Below are positions 13,801 through 20,724 of a stretch of 46,916 nucleotides of DNA, one piece after another. Source of the DNA: a virus. The notes beneath the pieces are model-generated. The model was not told the DNA's origin, searched no databases, and saw only the letters and a list, made by a program, of their open reading frames with translations. The stretch lies in IMG/VR virus record IMGVR_UViG_3300030106_003861, positions 1 to 46,916 of that record. One strand, 5' to 3'. Each line of letters opens with the position of its first letter. The stretch's first letter is position 1. Position numbers and translations under genes: made by a program.

Positions 13801-16792
13801 GTAATCCGACTTCTACGTCCCTTTGTCTAGCGCCTAGAGGAGAACGCAGATTATCAAACATTTGCTCGGCAGATATAATGTCTGCATTTGTGAAGCCGTT
13901 TGATAGGGATTTAAAGAAATCAACAATACGGTTGAACAAGCTTCTGGGCTTGCCTGTCAACTTCACATTACCATCTGCCCAATACCTAAACGCATCAGCA
14001 ATAGATTCTTCGACTAAAAGCTCTTCTGTCGGGGGATTTCCAAACGTCTCTTCATAGTATTTTGTGTACCTACCTGCGATATCTTCGTAGAATGTTAAAG
14101 CGTCACCCTTGCGCTTATTATTTTTTGCATACTTCTCTAGAATGGCAAAGTCGGCATCGGTAAGAACACCAAGTGCTCTAAGGGCGTGTATAACTTCATG
14201 ATTAAGAACACCCTTTAGGTTATTTTTAACCTCAGTCGTTGTTTTCGCGCCTATATTAGCTAAGTCTAAGGCAAGAGATATTACAACCTTACCGTCTACG
14301 GGGTCAGCAGCGGCACCCTCGCGCCCCTCACCCAAAGAATCAACCAGCTTAACCTGTATATCCTCCCCAATCTTCATCCCCTTGGGCAGTATTTTTTGGA
14401 ACCTCTTTAACTCCTCACCTATGGACTGATTAATATCGTCCATTCTGAGTTGAGCGTCTGTCTTGACAGTTGAGTTTTCTATGCGATTTTTAAAGTCCCG
14501 ACTTGCTTCGGGTATTGACCTTGTATCACCGGGCGCTCTGTCACGCGGAATTTGTATGCCGGGACCAAGAGTGAAGTCAGCAAGGGTTTCTCTCCTTCTT
14601 GCCTCTTCCGCTTCTTGCCTTCTAGCCTCACCCTCTATTTGCTCACCGCGCCTAAGTGGACTATCTAGATCACGGGCCTCTGCATCATATACAGAGCGGC
14701 TCATCCACCTATTCTTTCTAGTGGGATGCTCTATAAGATCACCACGATCTACAGCAGAATTGATAATAGACTCGGTTGGAGCGCCACGCTTCAGGTCCAA
14801 GGATTTATTAATGTCAGACTTTAGAATGCCATTTTGGCCCTTACGTTTTGCCAGAGAAACAACGGCAGCATATTGGGTGCCAGAAAACTCTGGCTTCTTA
14901 ATCACAGGCAGACGCTGAGGCCCATCACCCGGAAGCGCTGGCATCTGTTCAATCGTTTCATACAGATAACCTAGCTGACCCGGCGATACGCTTGGGCTAT
15001 CGATGCGAGCGCTGCCTATCAAACGCTGTGCAAAGCGCTCAAAGCCAGCATCCTCAACCATAATATTCTTTTGTTCAGCAAGGGATAGGACATCATCAGG
15101 CGTTACCTCAAGAGAGGATGACGGGGCTACCTGAGATATAATCTCTTCAGAGACGCCAGCTTCCGCTAAATCACCCGGCGTTAAGAGATCGTCCGGGCTA
15201 AATGTGCGTTGACCAGTTTGTACGCGCCTTGCGTTTAATTGGGTAACCGTGTCACCGGGCAAGTCCGATACAGGTATACTGTCCGTAACCTGTGTCTTGC
15301 GAGCGGCGTCTAACAAAGCTCCCGTTGAAACATTGGCCGAATCAGGTCCGTAACCCGCACCCTTGATTGCTTCGGCTGCTAAACGGTTGGTCTCTGCCCT
15401 GTCTTGTGTCTCAAGAAGATCATTGACCCCTAAATTAATACCGTCTCTAAATTCAGCAGCCTGTTGAGTGGTTGCGAAATAAGGCGAAACTTTGACGCCC
15501 TGTTTTGATTGAACGAAAGAACCCTTGTTGGTGGTGCTAACTTCATAAGCATCAGGTGTGCCAAGCTCATCAGCCGCCACAATTGCGCCACGATTGAACG
15601 ACAAAGGAAGATCACCCGCGAAATCAGATAGCGTCTGCTCAACAAGAGGCGCAACATCCTCGCCCTCATTGATGAGTGTATCGCTGGCTTCACTCAAATC
15701 CTCCAGAAGAAGCGTGGGCTTAGGAGGTTCCGGCGCTGGTAGCGCCAACGGCAAAGCATCTGCTTGTCCAGCAGGGCCAAGTTCTCTAACTTCCTCTTCT
15801 CTTTGCGCCGCTACCTGAAGCTTTTCTGCTTCTTGTCTTTCTTCTTCTTGTTGTTGAATTCTTCTACGATTGCGTAGACCCGGAACCATAAGCTCTAAGC
15901 CACCTTGGAATATAGCGCCTGCGCTGGCACCATACCCAAAATCAGCCATAGCTGATTCGCCAACCTCTAAATTAGGATTGTACAATCCTTTTTCTGTTAA
16001 ATCCTGAAGATAGCCAGCAAACGCTTCCTGCGTTCCCTCACCAATACCTACTGACGCTATCCTTCGCGGCCTTGTTTTAAACAAAATATTAGCGGCATCG
16101 CCCAAGATTTTGTTTCTGGTCTCTGAGGGTACTGATTTGGGTATTCCCTTGGATAATATTTTTCCCACCATCCTAACAGGGGCGAGTTCACTCAAACCAA
16201 TTCCACCACCCAACAGTATAGCTTGTTTTAAATTTTCTTCAGCGGCAGGATACTTATTACCTTCCTTCTCATACAGATTAAGAATACGCTCTGCTTGATC
16301 TCCAGCGCCAGCGCCAACGGCTAATGCTGTTGTGCCGCCAGTCCCAACCACCCTTCCTGCTGCGCTTAATCCTCTAGCAGCCAGACCTGCCTGACCAAGG
16401 CCGGGAATAAAGAAGCTGGCAAATGACCCAAGGGCGTTACCAAGACCATATGCTTTGGTTCCCTCGTCGCCGCCAAAAAACTCCCTCAAACCTTTTTGAG
16501 ACTCCCTGCCCCATTGAACAAGCTCATTCTCAGATAGATCGTCGGATAAACCCAAAGAATAGCCAAGAGCGCCTACACCCTCAACTGCAAGGGCAGGCAA
16601 AGAAGTAACCCCGTAACCAGCGCCTCTAACAAGGTCTCCCAAGTCACCTACGTTATCGAAGAATCCCGGCTCTTCGGGGAAATCTTCTGGCTTGGCTAAA
16701 TTGTTTTTTATAGCCAGTTCTCTAAGTTGACTTTGGGTTGTGCCTTCTGGAACTCCCGTAATTACACGACCATTAGGAAGAGTTACGTCCAT
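7844..16792 (-). CDS. Giant (2982-residue) polyvalent internal virion/ejection protein
   Basis: The start MDVTLPNGRVITGVPEGTT is typical of virion-associated polyvalent proteins. Residues about 45-310 are Gly/Ala-rich with hydrophobic stretches that could insert in membranes. A winged-helix-like piece lies near 640-710. A zincin metallopeptidase domain has HEVIH (865-869) and a possible third ligand in EESIADAF (928-929). Residues about 1130-1400 resemble DUF7178 (SQNTPVMEN near 1258; GPKIGQGFYQNL and VTIDMWLMR near 1350-1385). From about 2020 an LPD38-like helical module follows (ADYLPFYR near 2271; NLLRDSMSSW). Five K(F/Y)SL motifs at 1038, 1104, 1598, 1764 and 2010 separate modules. It is presumably packed in the capsid and injected with DNA. 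I see no lytic transglycosylase motif. Confidence 0.8.
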   Translation of the reverse strand: MDVTLPNGRVITGVPEGTTQSQLRELAIKNNLAKPEDFPEEPGFFDNVGDLGDLVRGAGYGVTSLPALAVEGVGALGYSLGLSDDLSENELVQWGRESQKGLREFFGGDEGTKAYGLGNALGSFASFFIPGLGQAGLAARGLSAAGRVVGTGGTTALAVGAGAGDQAERILNLYEKEGNKYPAAEENLKQAILLGGGIGLSELAPVRMVGKILSKGIPKSVPSETRNKILGDAANILFKTRPRRIASVGIGEGTQEAFAGYLQDLTEKGLYNPNLEVGESAMADFGYGASAGAIFQGGLELMVPGLRNRRRIQQQEEERQEAEKLQVAAQREEEVRELGPAGQADALPLALPAPEPPKPTLLLEDLSEASDTLINEGEDVAPLVEQTLSDFAGDLPLSFNRGAIVAADELGTPDAYEVSTTNKGSFVQSKQGVKVSPYFATTQQAAEFRDGINLGVNDLLETQDRAETNRLAAEAIKGAGYGPDSANVSTGALLDAARKTQVTDSIPVSDLPGDTVTQLNARRVQTGQRTFSPDDLLTPGDLAEAGVSEEIISQVAPSSSLEVTPDDVLSLAEQKNIMVEDAGFERFAQRLIGSARIDSPSVSPGQLGYLYETIEQMPALPGDGPQRLPVIKKPEFSGTQYAAVVSLAKRKGQNGILKSDINKSLDLKRGAPTESIINSAVDRGDLIEHPTRKNRWMSRSVYDAEARDLDSPLRRGEQIEGEARRQEAEEARRRETLADFTLGPGIQIPRDRAPGDTRSIPEASRDFKNRIENSTVKTDAQLRMDDINQSIGEELKRFQKILPKGMKIGEDIQVKLVDSLGEGREGAAADPVDGKVVISLALDLANIGAKTTTEVKNNLKGVLNHEVIHALRALGVLTDADFAILEKYAKNNKRKGDALTFYEDIAGRYTKYYEETFGNPPTEELLVEESIADAFRYWADGNVKLTGKPRSLFNRIVDFFKSLSNGFTNADIISAEQMFDNLRSPLGARQRDVEVGLQAPDAPPDAVGDQPPDAPPRDVGVQAPDAPADAVADPESVKYSLYPVQLDRVARRIVGADTIQEGTFRRRVRASDVSREMLSRFIRRRLSRDEESALDRQKATIEGKYSLARKPVDPKDPVFSAKNSEHDDAEVAGKRVGPRSRPRRLSILDILYNDDFAERTGNTVGYVSRLLNSRAKRVLGNKIGKEGVLIENDTSYDGLISDVLAGEALAALRKTGNAANWYSESVGEAVDVAAELYPEIKTDPDARFAFLAALSVTSQNTPVMENSVYTTEVYDYYRENGRFPEYAKGKHGPSMRDNFIMLNDLLDKMGPQGIKELFDKQFTVKGLKDAGYKPPSGENVDTVVYGSFLLGPKIGQGFYQNLNGNFEPVTIDMWLMRTIGRLTGRLIGKPDLIGPQADRLIKGLQADPEKRGDNFLISSVFDAKSTLDVDALVEIADELRREHDRLFRTPEIRALYEREEYNKPEWAKAAEAIVTQQNKPQDAPSGGNFRNAVRRIIDKTRKKLVDSGYDVTNADLQAILWYPEKNLYKKLGVRTKENLNIDYAQAFKKIINEGVELDAKGNVLQTVGRGGRGDAVDVAGRDREDDRQPSEADGARTKFSLARPNETLLNFIKSNPEGFTVTVDGQPAPEGYAVAPIKDAEMTIKASELNENTVNEYADMLFDVSQATGNKVYAGGWLNKDDNLYYLDAVNIYNELDTALYIANSADQIAIFDLRTFNEIRTPDGIEQLKQSGTYSDNARDDARRSSDEAAQRFREIRSQDRQKFSLARNIETQRGNLNRYLKAIGAPTSAFVGRPLSPEDDAGYYPRLVITDPDGKGQSADVFVPNGFDRVIEDPAKAERSVGFGAAHYEKHQAKVPVHTYGAYGNVEDLARAALKAYWPFRNNPKAGGFDVKKQSGPTGNSRYRLEWKSEDFGYPAVFVFEPVYYDVLSPRFVRENPKFAGRQTAQLVTSFIGPSDKVKNIPIAQPAISVDPDRTLEVQKAVDRGVNDAINPPEARKVEREILSLKSKFSLRRQDNGLTQDQKRLVKEKFNEEKNETFFEKIMGSMKMNDPRDRSIWLRMKIAFQDQYGSSRYMAGKADEIQKMSVESHAWTAFSQLERSKGVSAAAITKGPLIRSGGVITALNEKLINDSPDPAAKRQYEEAFERLQRETRIDDYVDATTGERIVLEYNDPKDLKGLAEIFAELDQNQMLATFQLYAAGRRAQRLKQEGRENLFTDAEIETAIQAGVKNPAVERAYREYQLWNKSLVNMMRDTGVISAEAAELWTQNADYLPFYRQAYDDAGSLYDVINPDLDKAGDLDQVSNDPNNKVFENMYGIPAPKELKGGKPAFMILVNNTATEKAYTTYDSAKARADILRKMNKGAKVRVVKTSQRIESPLDNILRNLDAAVHASLANVAASRAVRDLHKLDMARRLGRAPASPSADTVGIRVDGKTVYYNVDDPYLLNAMKSSGEFSLGFFDILTTPAKVLRALITKEPGFMLANLLRDSMSSWMSSGITTVPGPGTAVGLAKAIMGSAEAEALEAVGFVGGYDNQRDKRAEKIFKQQRRSPLNPAKWWDTLDKLTMASDTATRVAVYNRVLETTQNPTAAMFEALEVINFSRRGANPVVNALTAMIPFLNARIQGLDVMYRGYHGKVGTETTMTQQERKKRFMYRFLTFVAVNAMYSFWLMSEDEEENPWYYNANETDKDMNWIISPRWLGIDSDFVSAFKAPIPFELGVIGKVIPERIIRSLADKTDQPDNLRSITRHVTGTFAVQFPQAMMPLFETITNYDFYTGKPIVPYFQGRTEGFAADPTTASPLALAASQHLADMNIDFQPRKIDHLVRGYLGTVGSYALLASDGVMRNYLGLPAPADKRPDQYPVLSRFLQERAGTGPVEAFYQLANEVDLFTKTLASLDKQGRADDWYERAKRNEGLLDVAGDVKIISKELSELRKLRRQVDIDPIMPASEKKEMFIKIQEMMNEIVSYYGERKSEYMRRTD

Positions 16793-16803
16793 AAAAAATT
16801 TTC

Positions 16804-19287
16804 CTACTGGTTAAGAGACGAGTAAGGAACGGGGCGTTGACCAGCCTGACCCCCACCTTGAGCTTGCTTCCCTGCCCTCTGCTCAATCATGCCTTTTAGT
16901 TGTTTATCCATATCAGCAGGAAGAGTAACATTGCCAGTGCGAACGCCCCATTCAAGCAACTCTCGTAAGGAGGCTTTTTTAGGAGCACCATCTATATTTG
17001 AAAGCCTTATTCGTTCGTTGGGACCAGCGTTTTTGAAATAGTCATTATAAAACCTATCAGCTAGTCCTGTTAATTGATTCCTTTGATCTTGTGCCGCCCT
17101 ATCTGCCGCCATAGCGGCAAATGAACTTGTTGCCCTGCCCTGAATAGCCATTACAGAAGCCTTAATAGCCTCCGCTCTAAGCAACTCATCAGACTTGCCT
17201 TTGTTTTTGGGGTCTGCCCTCAAAATGGCAAAATTAGCGGTTGTTAGCTCATCAACCGCCCTTCGGTCAGCATCCGTTTTAACTGTAGCTACAGCTAATT
17301 GAGTTGCTCTATTTTCCGCAGCGCTCTCAATCTTGGCCTTCTCTACCGCCAAAGCCTGTGCAGAAGCACGGGCCTTCCCTGCCAACTCCAAGGTTTTTGC
17401 GGCCCTGTCTTCATCCCCCTTTATCTCAGCCTCTCTGGCTTGCATTAGCCTAACTTGAGCTTTTCTAGCCTGTTCTCTCTGAGCGGCGTCAAGCGTTGCA
17501 ATGTCCATGTCTAGCTTAGACATATCTTTGATCAAAGACAGGCCCTGCTTTTTCACCTGCTCATTGCCAGCCGTGTATCCAATCATAGCGTTTGTTAACG
17601 CAACAAGAGTTGGCTGGTTACCCTTTAGCACAGCAGCCGCTGCCGTCATGAATGGCAATCCACTGTTATCGAGAGCTTTAATTCTATTTTCATATTCTGA
17701 TCGAATATCCCTCAAGCCTTTAGGGACGGCGTCTCTTTCCTTCTCTTCTTTGAACGTAGCCTCAAGGTCTTTGGTGATTTTCTTTCTAGCCTCTGAGTTG
17801 TCGGGCAGAAGACCGCTATATATGTCATGGAAACCTTTTATTGTACCAACATCGCCAATCTCAACGGCTTTGGCCCCTGAGCCTAAAAGCTGACTAGGAC
17901 CGGGTACGCTTGTCCTTGGAAGAACCATCCCAGCGTCCCGAACAGCGCTAGGAGTAACGCCCGGAGCAGCGCTCGGAACAGCGCTCGGAGACGAGCTTGT
18001 TGTTTTTTCAACAGTAACTGCGTCCCCCATACTAACAGTCGGCGGAGAAGAAAGGGGAGAAGAAAGGTCTTGATTCTCTATAATTGCCGCCGTCTTATTA
18101 AAATTTTTACCCGATTGATCACCAGAAAACAGGGCACTGCCCAATCGTTCAACGGTATTTAAGGGAATCTCTCTTGTCTCCCCCGTTCTTCTGTCTATAA
18201 CAGACCTCATCTCTTCGGGAACCTCACTCATCATGTCCCCTAAGGTTCGACCTCTAGGTGCTCCTCTGAGAGCTTGAGATGTTCTTGGACTTGCATTGGA
18301 AGCATCCGCTAGTCCGGCCCCAAAAGGTTGATTGTTGACTAAACCTAATGACGGCGGGGCGGGGCGCTTTCCCATTTTAAGAGGAAAACCTTCTTGCATT
18401 TTTACTAAAGGAGGTACTGGCTCATCCTCATCAATGATCCCGCCCATAAGCTCTCTCATTGAAACTAATGTGCCATCCCCTCTATCAATAAATTCATTCG
18501 GATCATACCCATTTCTAGTGAACACAGTTGGCAAGTCATCACTGTCACCAGTGATACTTTTCATTATTTTTAAATAATCTAGACCAGAAGCATCTTCACT
18601 GCCCTTACCCGGCGAAAGCGTTCTGGTTGGAGATGTAAAACCCTTGGACCGCAGAGCCAGTGCGTTGTACTCAGACTGAAAAGGAGGCAACGTATCTAAA
18701 CCCCCATACACACGCTCTTCTTGACGAGCTATAGCAGATGGAATGCCAAACATAGCAGCCATTTGAGTCGCTGGAGAAGCGCCCTTTTTAATTGTCTCCT
18801 CAAAGGATGATTTACGATCCTGATTATATAGCCTTGACTTGCCCTTATCTTTCCTGCGACGAGCCGCTGCCGCTAACATCTCTGCCGTAACACGCGGAGC
18901 ATCACCCGGATACGCGCCCTTCAAACCAGATTGAGCATAAACAGTAGGCATCGGATTTTGCGGTCCAGCAAGCTGTTGCGCCATTTGGCCTTGGGGATCA
19001 GGACGTTGTTGTGGGGACGGCATAGCTGCCATACCTGAAATGGGCGCTTGAGGCATAACTTCTCTTGCCAAACGATGCGCTATTGTAGGCTCTTCGCCTT
19101 GAGCTTCTTGAGCGAATCGTTTTGCCTGAAACTCTTTCTCCATAGTCTCGACTTCTTTTAATCGAGCGGCAATCATGTAGAGGGGTAGGTTTCCTGTGGG
19201 ATCGCGGAGTTCACGCTTTAATGCGTCTTTCGGCATTTTCTTAATAAGATCATCTTTTTCGATGATCGATAAATTGGCAAGACTCAT
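16804..19287 (-). CDS. Internal virion protein (827 residues)
   Basis: The protein is low in complexity. Residues 80-140 are rich in Pro/Gln/Met (MPSPQQRPDPQGQMAQQ), 200-480 are Pro/Ser/Gly-rich and probably disordered, and about 490-720 are long Ala/Lys/Glu helices (for example ADRRAVDELTTANFAIL). The end is Gly/Gln-rich. No enzyme motif is seen. Such proteins, encoded between the tail hub and the giant ejection protein, are normally ejected into the host envelope in short-tailed phages. PTVYAQSGL near residue 115 is echoed by DTVHAQSGY in the 1067-residue protein, suggesting a shared motif. It is 11 bp upstream of the giant gene, in the same direction. Confidence 0.65.
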   Translation of the reverse strand: MSLANLSIIEKDDLIKKMPKDALKRELRDPTGNLPLYMIAARLKEVETMEKEFQAKRFAQEAQGEEPTIAHRLAREVMPQAPISGMAAMPSPQQRPDPQGQMAQQLAGPQNPMPTVYAQSGLKGAYPGDAPRVTAEMLAAAARRRKDKGKSRLYNQDRKSSFEETIKKGASPATQMAAMFGIPSAIARQEERVYGGLDTLPPFQSEYNALALRSKGFTSPTRTLSPGKGSEDASGLDYLKIMKSITGDSDDLPTVFTRNGYDPNEFIDRGDGTLVSMRELMGGIIDEDEPVPPLVKMQEGFPLKMGKRPAPPSLGLVNNQPFGAGLADASNASPRTSQALRGAPRGRTLGDMMSEVPEEMRSVIDRRTGETREIPLNTVERLGSALFSGDQSGKNFNKTAAIIENQDLSSPLSSPPTVSMGDAVTVEKTTSSSPSAVPSAAPGVTPSAVRDAGMVLPRTSVPGPSQLLGSGAKAVEIGDVGTIKGFHDIYSGLLPDNSEARKKITKDLEATFKEEKERDAVPKGLRDIRSEYENRIKALDNSGLPFMTAAAAVLKGNQPTLVALTNAMIGYTAGNEQVKKQGLSLIKDMSKLDMDIATLDAAQREQARKAQVRLMQAREAEIKGDEDRAAKTLELAGKARASAQALAVEKAKIESAAENRATQLAVATVKTDADRRAVDELTTANFAILRADPKNKGKSDELLRAEAIKASVMAIQGRATSSFAAMAADRAAQDQRNQLTGLADRFYNDYFKNAGPNERIRLSNIDGAPKKASLRELLEWGVRTGNVTLPADMDKQLKGMIEQRAGKQAQGGGQAGQRPVPYSSLNQ

Positions 19288-19296
19288 AATATACCC

Positions 19297-20298
19297 CTAA
19301 CTAAATATACTCTTGGCTAAACCGAGACCGCCCAAACCAAAGCCAAGCATTTGTTGTGCAGAACTGGGTTGCGCTTGGAAAACAGAACTCTCACTAATCG
19401 GGCTAACAGGCACACCGTGCAGCACACCACCCATGTAAGCTATCTGCTGACGAGGGAAATCTCGCTCTGAAATAAAGTCAGAGGTTGCAATATCAAGCTG
19501 TTGTTGATCAAACGCTTGCTGTTGCTCACCAATCTGCCGAAGAACATCAGCCTGACGCAATTCTAGGGCCTGCTCTCCTTCACCAAGAGCCGCCGCCCTC
19601 TGTGCCGCAGTCATTCCAACTTGCTCTCCAGCAAGCCCCAATCTAGCAGCCTGTTGAGCGGCTTCTTCAGTCATCCCAAACGCCCTTAACCCGCGCATTT
19701 GATCTGCGTCAAACGCCCTTTGGGCTTGCTCAAATGCTTGAGCACGTTGGGTTGCCTCAAGATCACCAAGCCTGTCTTCAAGGCGAGAACGGGCAAGACC
19801 TCTAGCAATGCCCTCTCTAGAGCCGCCGAAAGCGCCAGCCCTAACTGCCTGATCTGCAATACCGGGATCAGTCTGCTCTTCAAATTGCCTGCGAGCGCGA
19901 GCTTGCTGAACATCTATTACGTTCTCAATGAATGGATTCATATACTGTTCCGCTACGCCGGAAGCAGTAAAATCACCGCCCTGAGCTACACCCGGAGTAT
20001 AGCCGGGTTGGAAATCCATCGCTTGTTGATAACGTGCTCTTGCGGCACCTAGCTCTTCCGGTACGCCGCTACGGGCAACCGCTGCTGCGGTATCAAAGGA
20101 TTCGGTCTGTAATGGATCAAAACCAGCAATTCTTTGAGTAGGAATAGGTATATAATCTTCTGTAGAAACGGCCTCAGCCCTCTCCAAAAGCTTGGTAAAA
20201 AATGGTTCAACATAATCAGGCAACCCGGATGTGCTTGTGGACACACTTGCGGGTGCTGGAGGTTGTTGACCACCACCGCCGCCGCCGCCTTTACCCAT
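19297..20298 (-). CDS. Internal virion/structural protein, Gln/Ala-rich
   Basis: After a poly-Gly N-terminus (GKGGGGGGG) the 333-residue protein has a conserved-looking block YMNPFIENVIDVQQARARRQ and RAGAFGGSREGIARG (about 115-170), then a long Ala/Gln/Glu helix (200-270) and a glycine-rich hydrophobic end. The GAFGGSR block recurs in structural proteins of aquatic podoviruses, as I recall them. The likely role is an ejected internal protein. The ATG at 20298 has GGAG seven bases upstream and overlaps the TGA of the previous gene (TGATG), which decides against the TTG at 20301-side extension. Confidence 0.62.
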   Translation of the reverse strand: MGKGGGGGGGQQPPAPASVSTSTSGLPDYVEPFFTKLLERAEAVSTEDYIPIPTQRIAGFDPLQTESFDTAAAVARSGVPEELGAARARYQQAMDFQPGYTPGVAQGGDFTASGVAEQYMNPFIENVIDVQQARARRQFEEQTDPGIADQAVRAGAFGGSREGIARGLARSRLEDRLGDLEATQRAQAFEQAQRAFDADQMRGLRAFGMTEEAAQQAARLGLAGEQVGMTAAQRAAALGEGEQALELRQADVLRQIGEQQQAFDQQQLDIATSDFISERDFPRQQIAYMGGVLHGVPVSPISESSVFQAQPSSAQQMLGFGLGGLGLAKSIFS

Positions 20299-20723
20299 CA
20301 ATCATCTCCTTTAAACATCTTTTCAAATACAACATATTCTGGCGTCCATCCATGAGGCCCTAAAACCTTTTCAAAACCATTTCGGCCCGTCATCTCAAGG
20401 CCGTCACAGTCATTATCTATCGCCCATCTCTCTAGCGTCTCCAACATTGGATCACGCCATCTCATAATTTTAACACCACCTAGAAATTGACCAGCCAACA
20501 TTTTCTTTCTGGGGTAAAAAATAAATCGCGTTGTTAAAGACGCGATAATGTTTTTATCATCGTTAAAAACGATCCACAGATGTTGCTCGAAATTAACGAT
20601 TTCCCGTAGGATATCATCCATCGTGTAACGACCATGAGCCGTGTGAATGGACTTACCTAGTATTGGCTCGACCTCCTTCCAGATAGCACTGACATAGTTA
20701 GGGTCAACTAACGATACCTTCAT
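20298..20723 (-). CDS. GNAT-like protein, possibly a T7 gp13-type internal virion protein
   Basis: The 141-residue protein has the general strand/helix alternation of an N-acetyltransferase-like fold: LWIVFNDDKNIIASLTTRF, a central beta strand, then LERWAIDNDCDGLEMTGRNGFEKVLGPHGWTPEYVVFEK. The last motif is shared by small phage proteins encoded beside internal virion genes, including T7 gp13-like ones; this is recall, not search. The Q/RxxGxG/A acetyl-CoA loop is not clearly present, so catalysis is doubtful. The start ATG at 20723 lies just after the upstream stop; a TTG at 20732 is possible. Confidence 0.55.
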   Translation of the reverse strand: MKVSLVDPNYVSAIWKEVEPILGKSIHTAHGRYTMDDILREIVNFEQHLWIVFNDDKNIIASLTTRFIFYPRKKMLAGQFLGGVKIMRWRDPMLETLERWAIDNDCDGLEMTGRNGFEKVLGPHGWTPEYVVFEKMFKGDD

Positions 20724-20724
20724 A

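Noticed and set aside
14463-14918. A 151-residue rightward frame antisense to the giant gene
   Set aside because: No family motif or good ribosome site; arises from the codon pattern of the real leftward gene.
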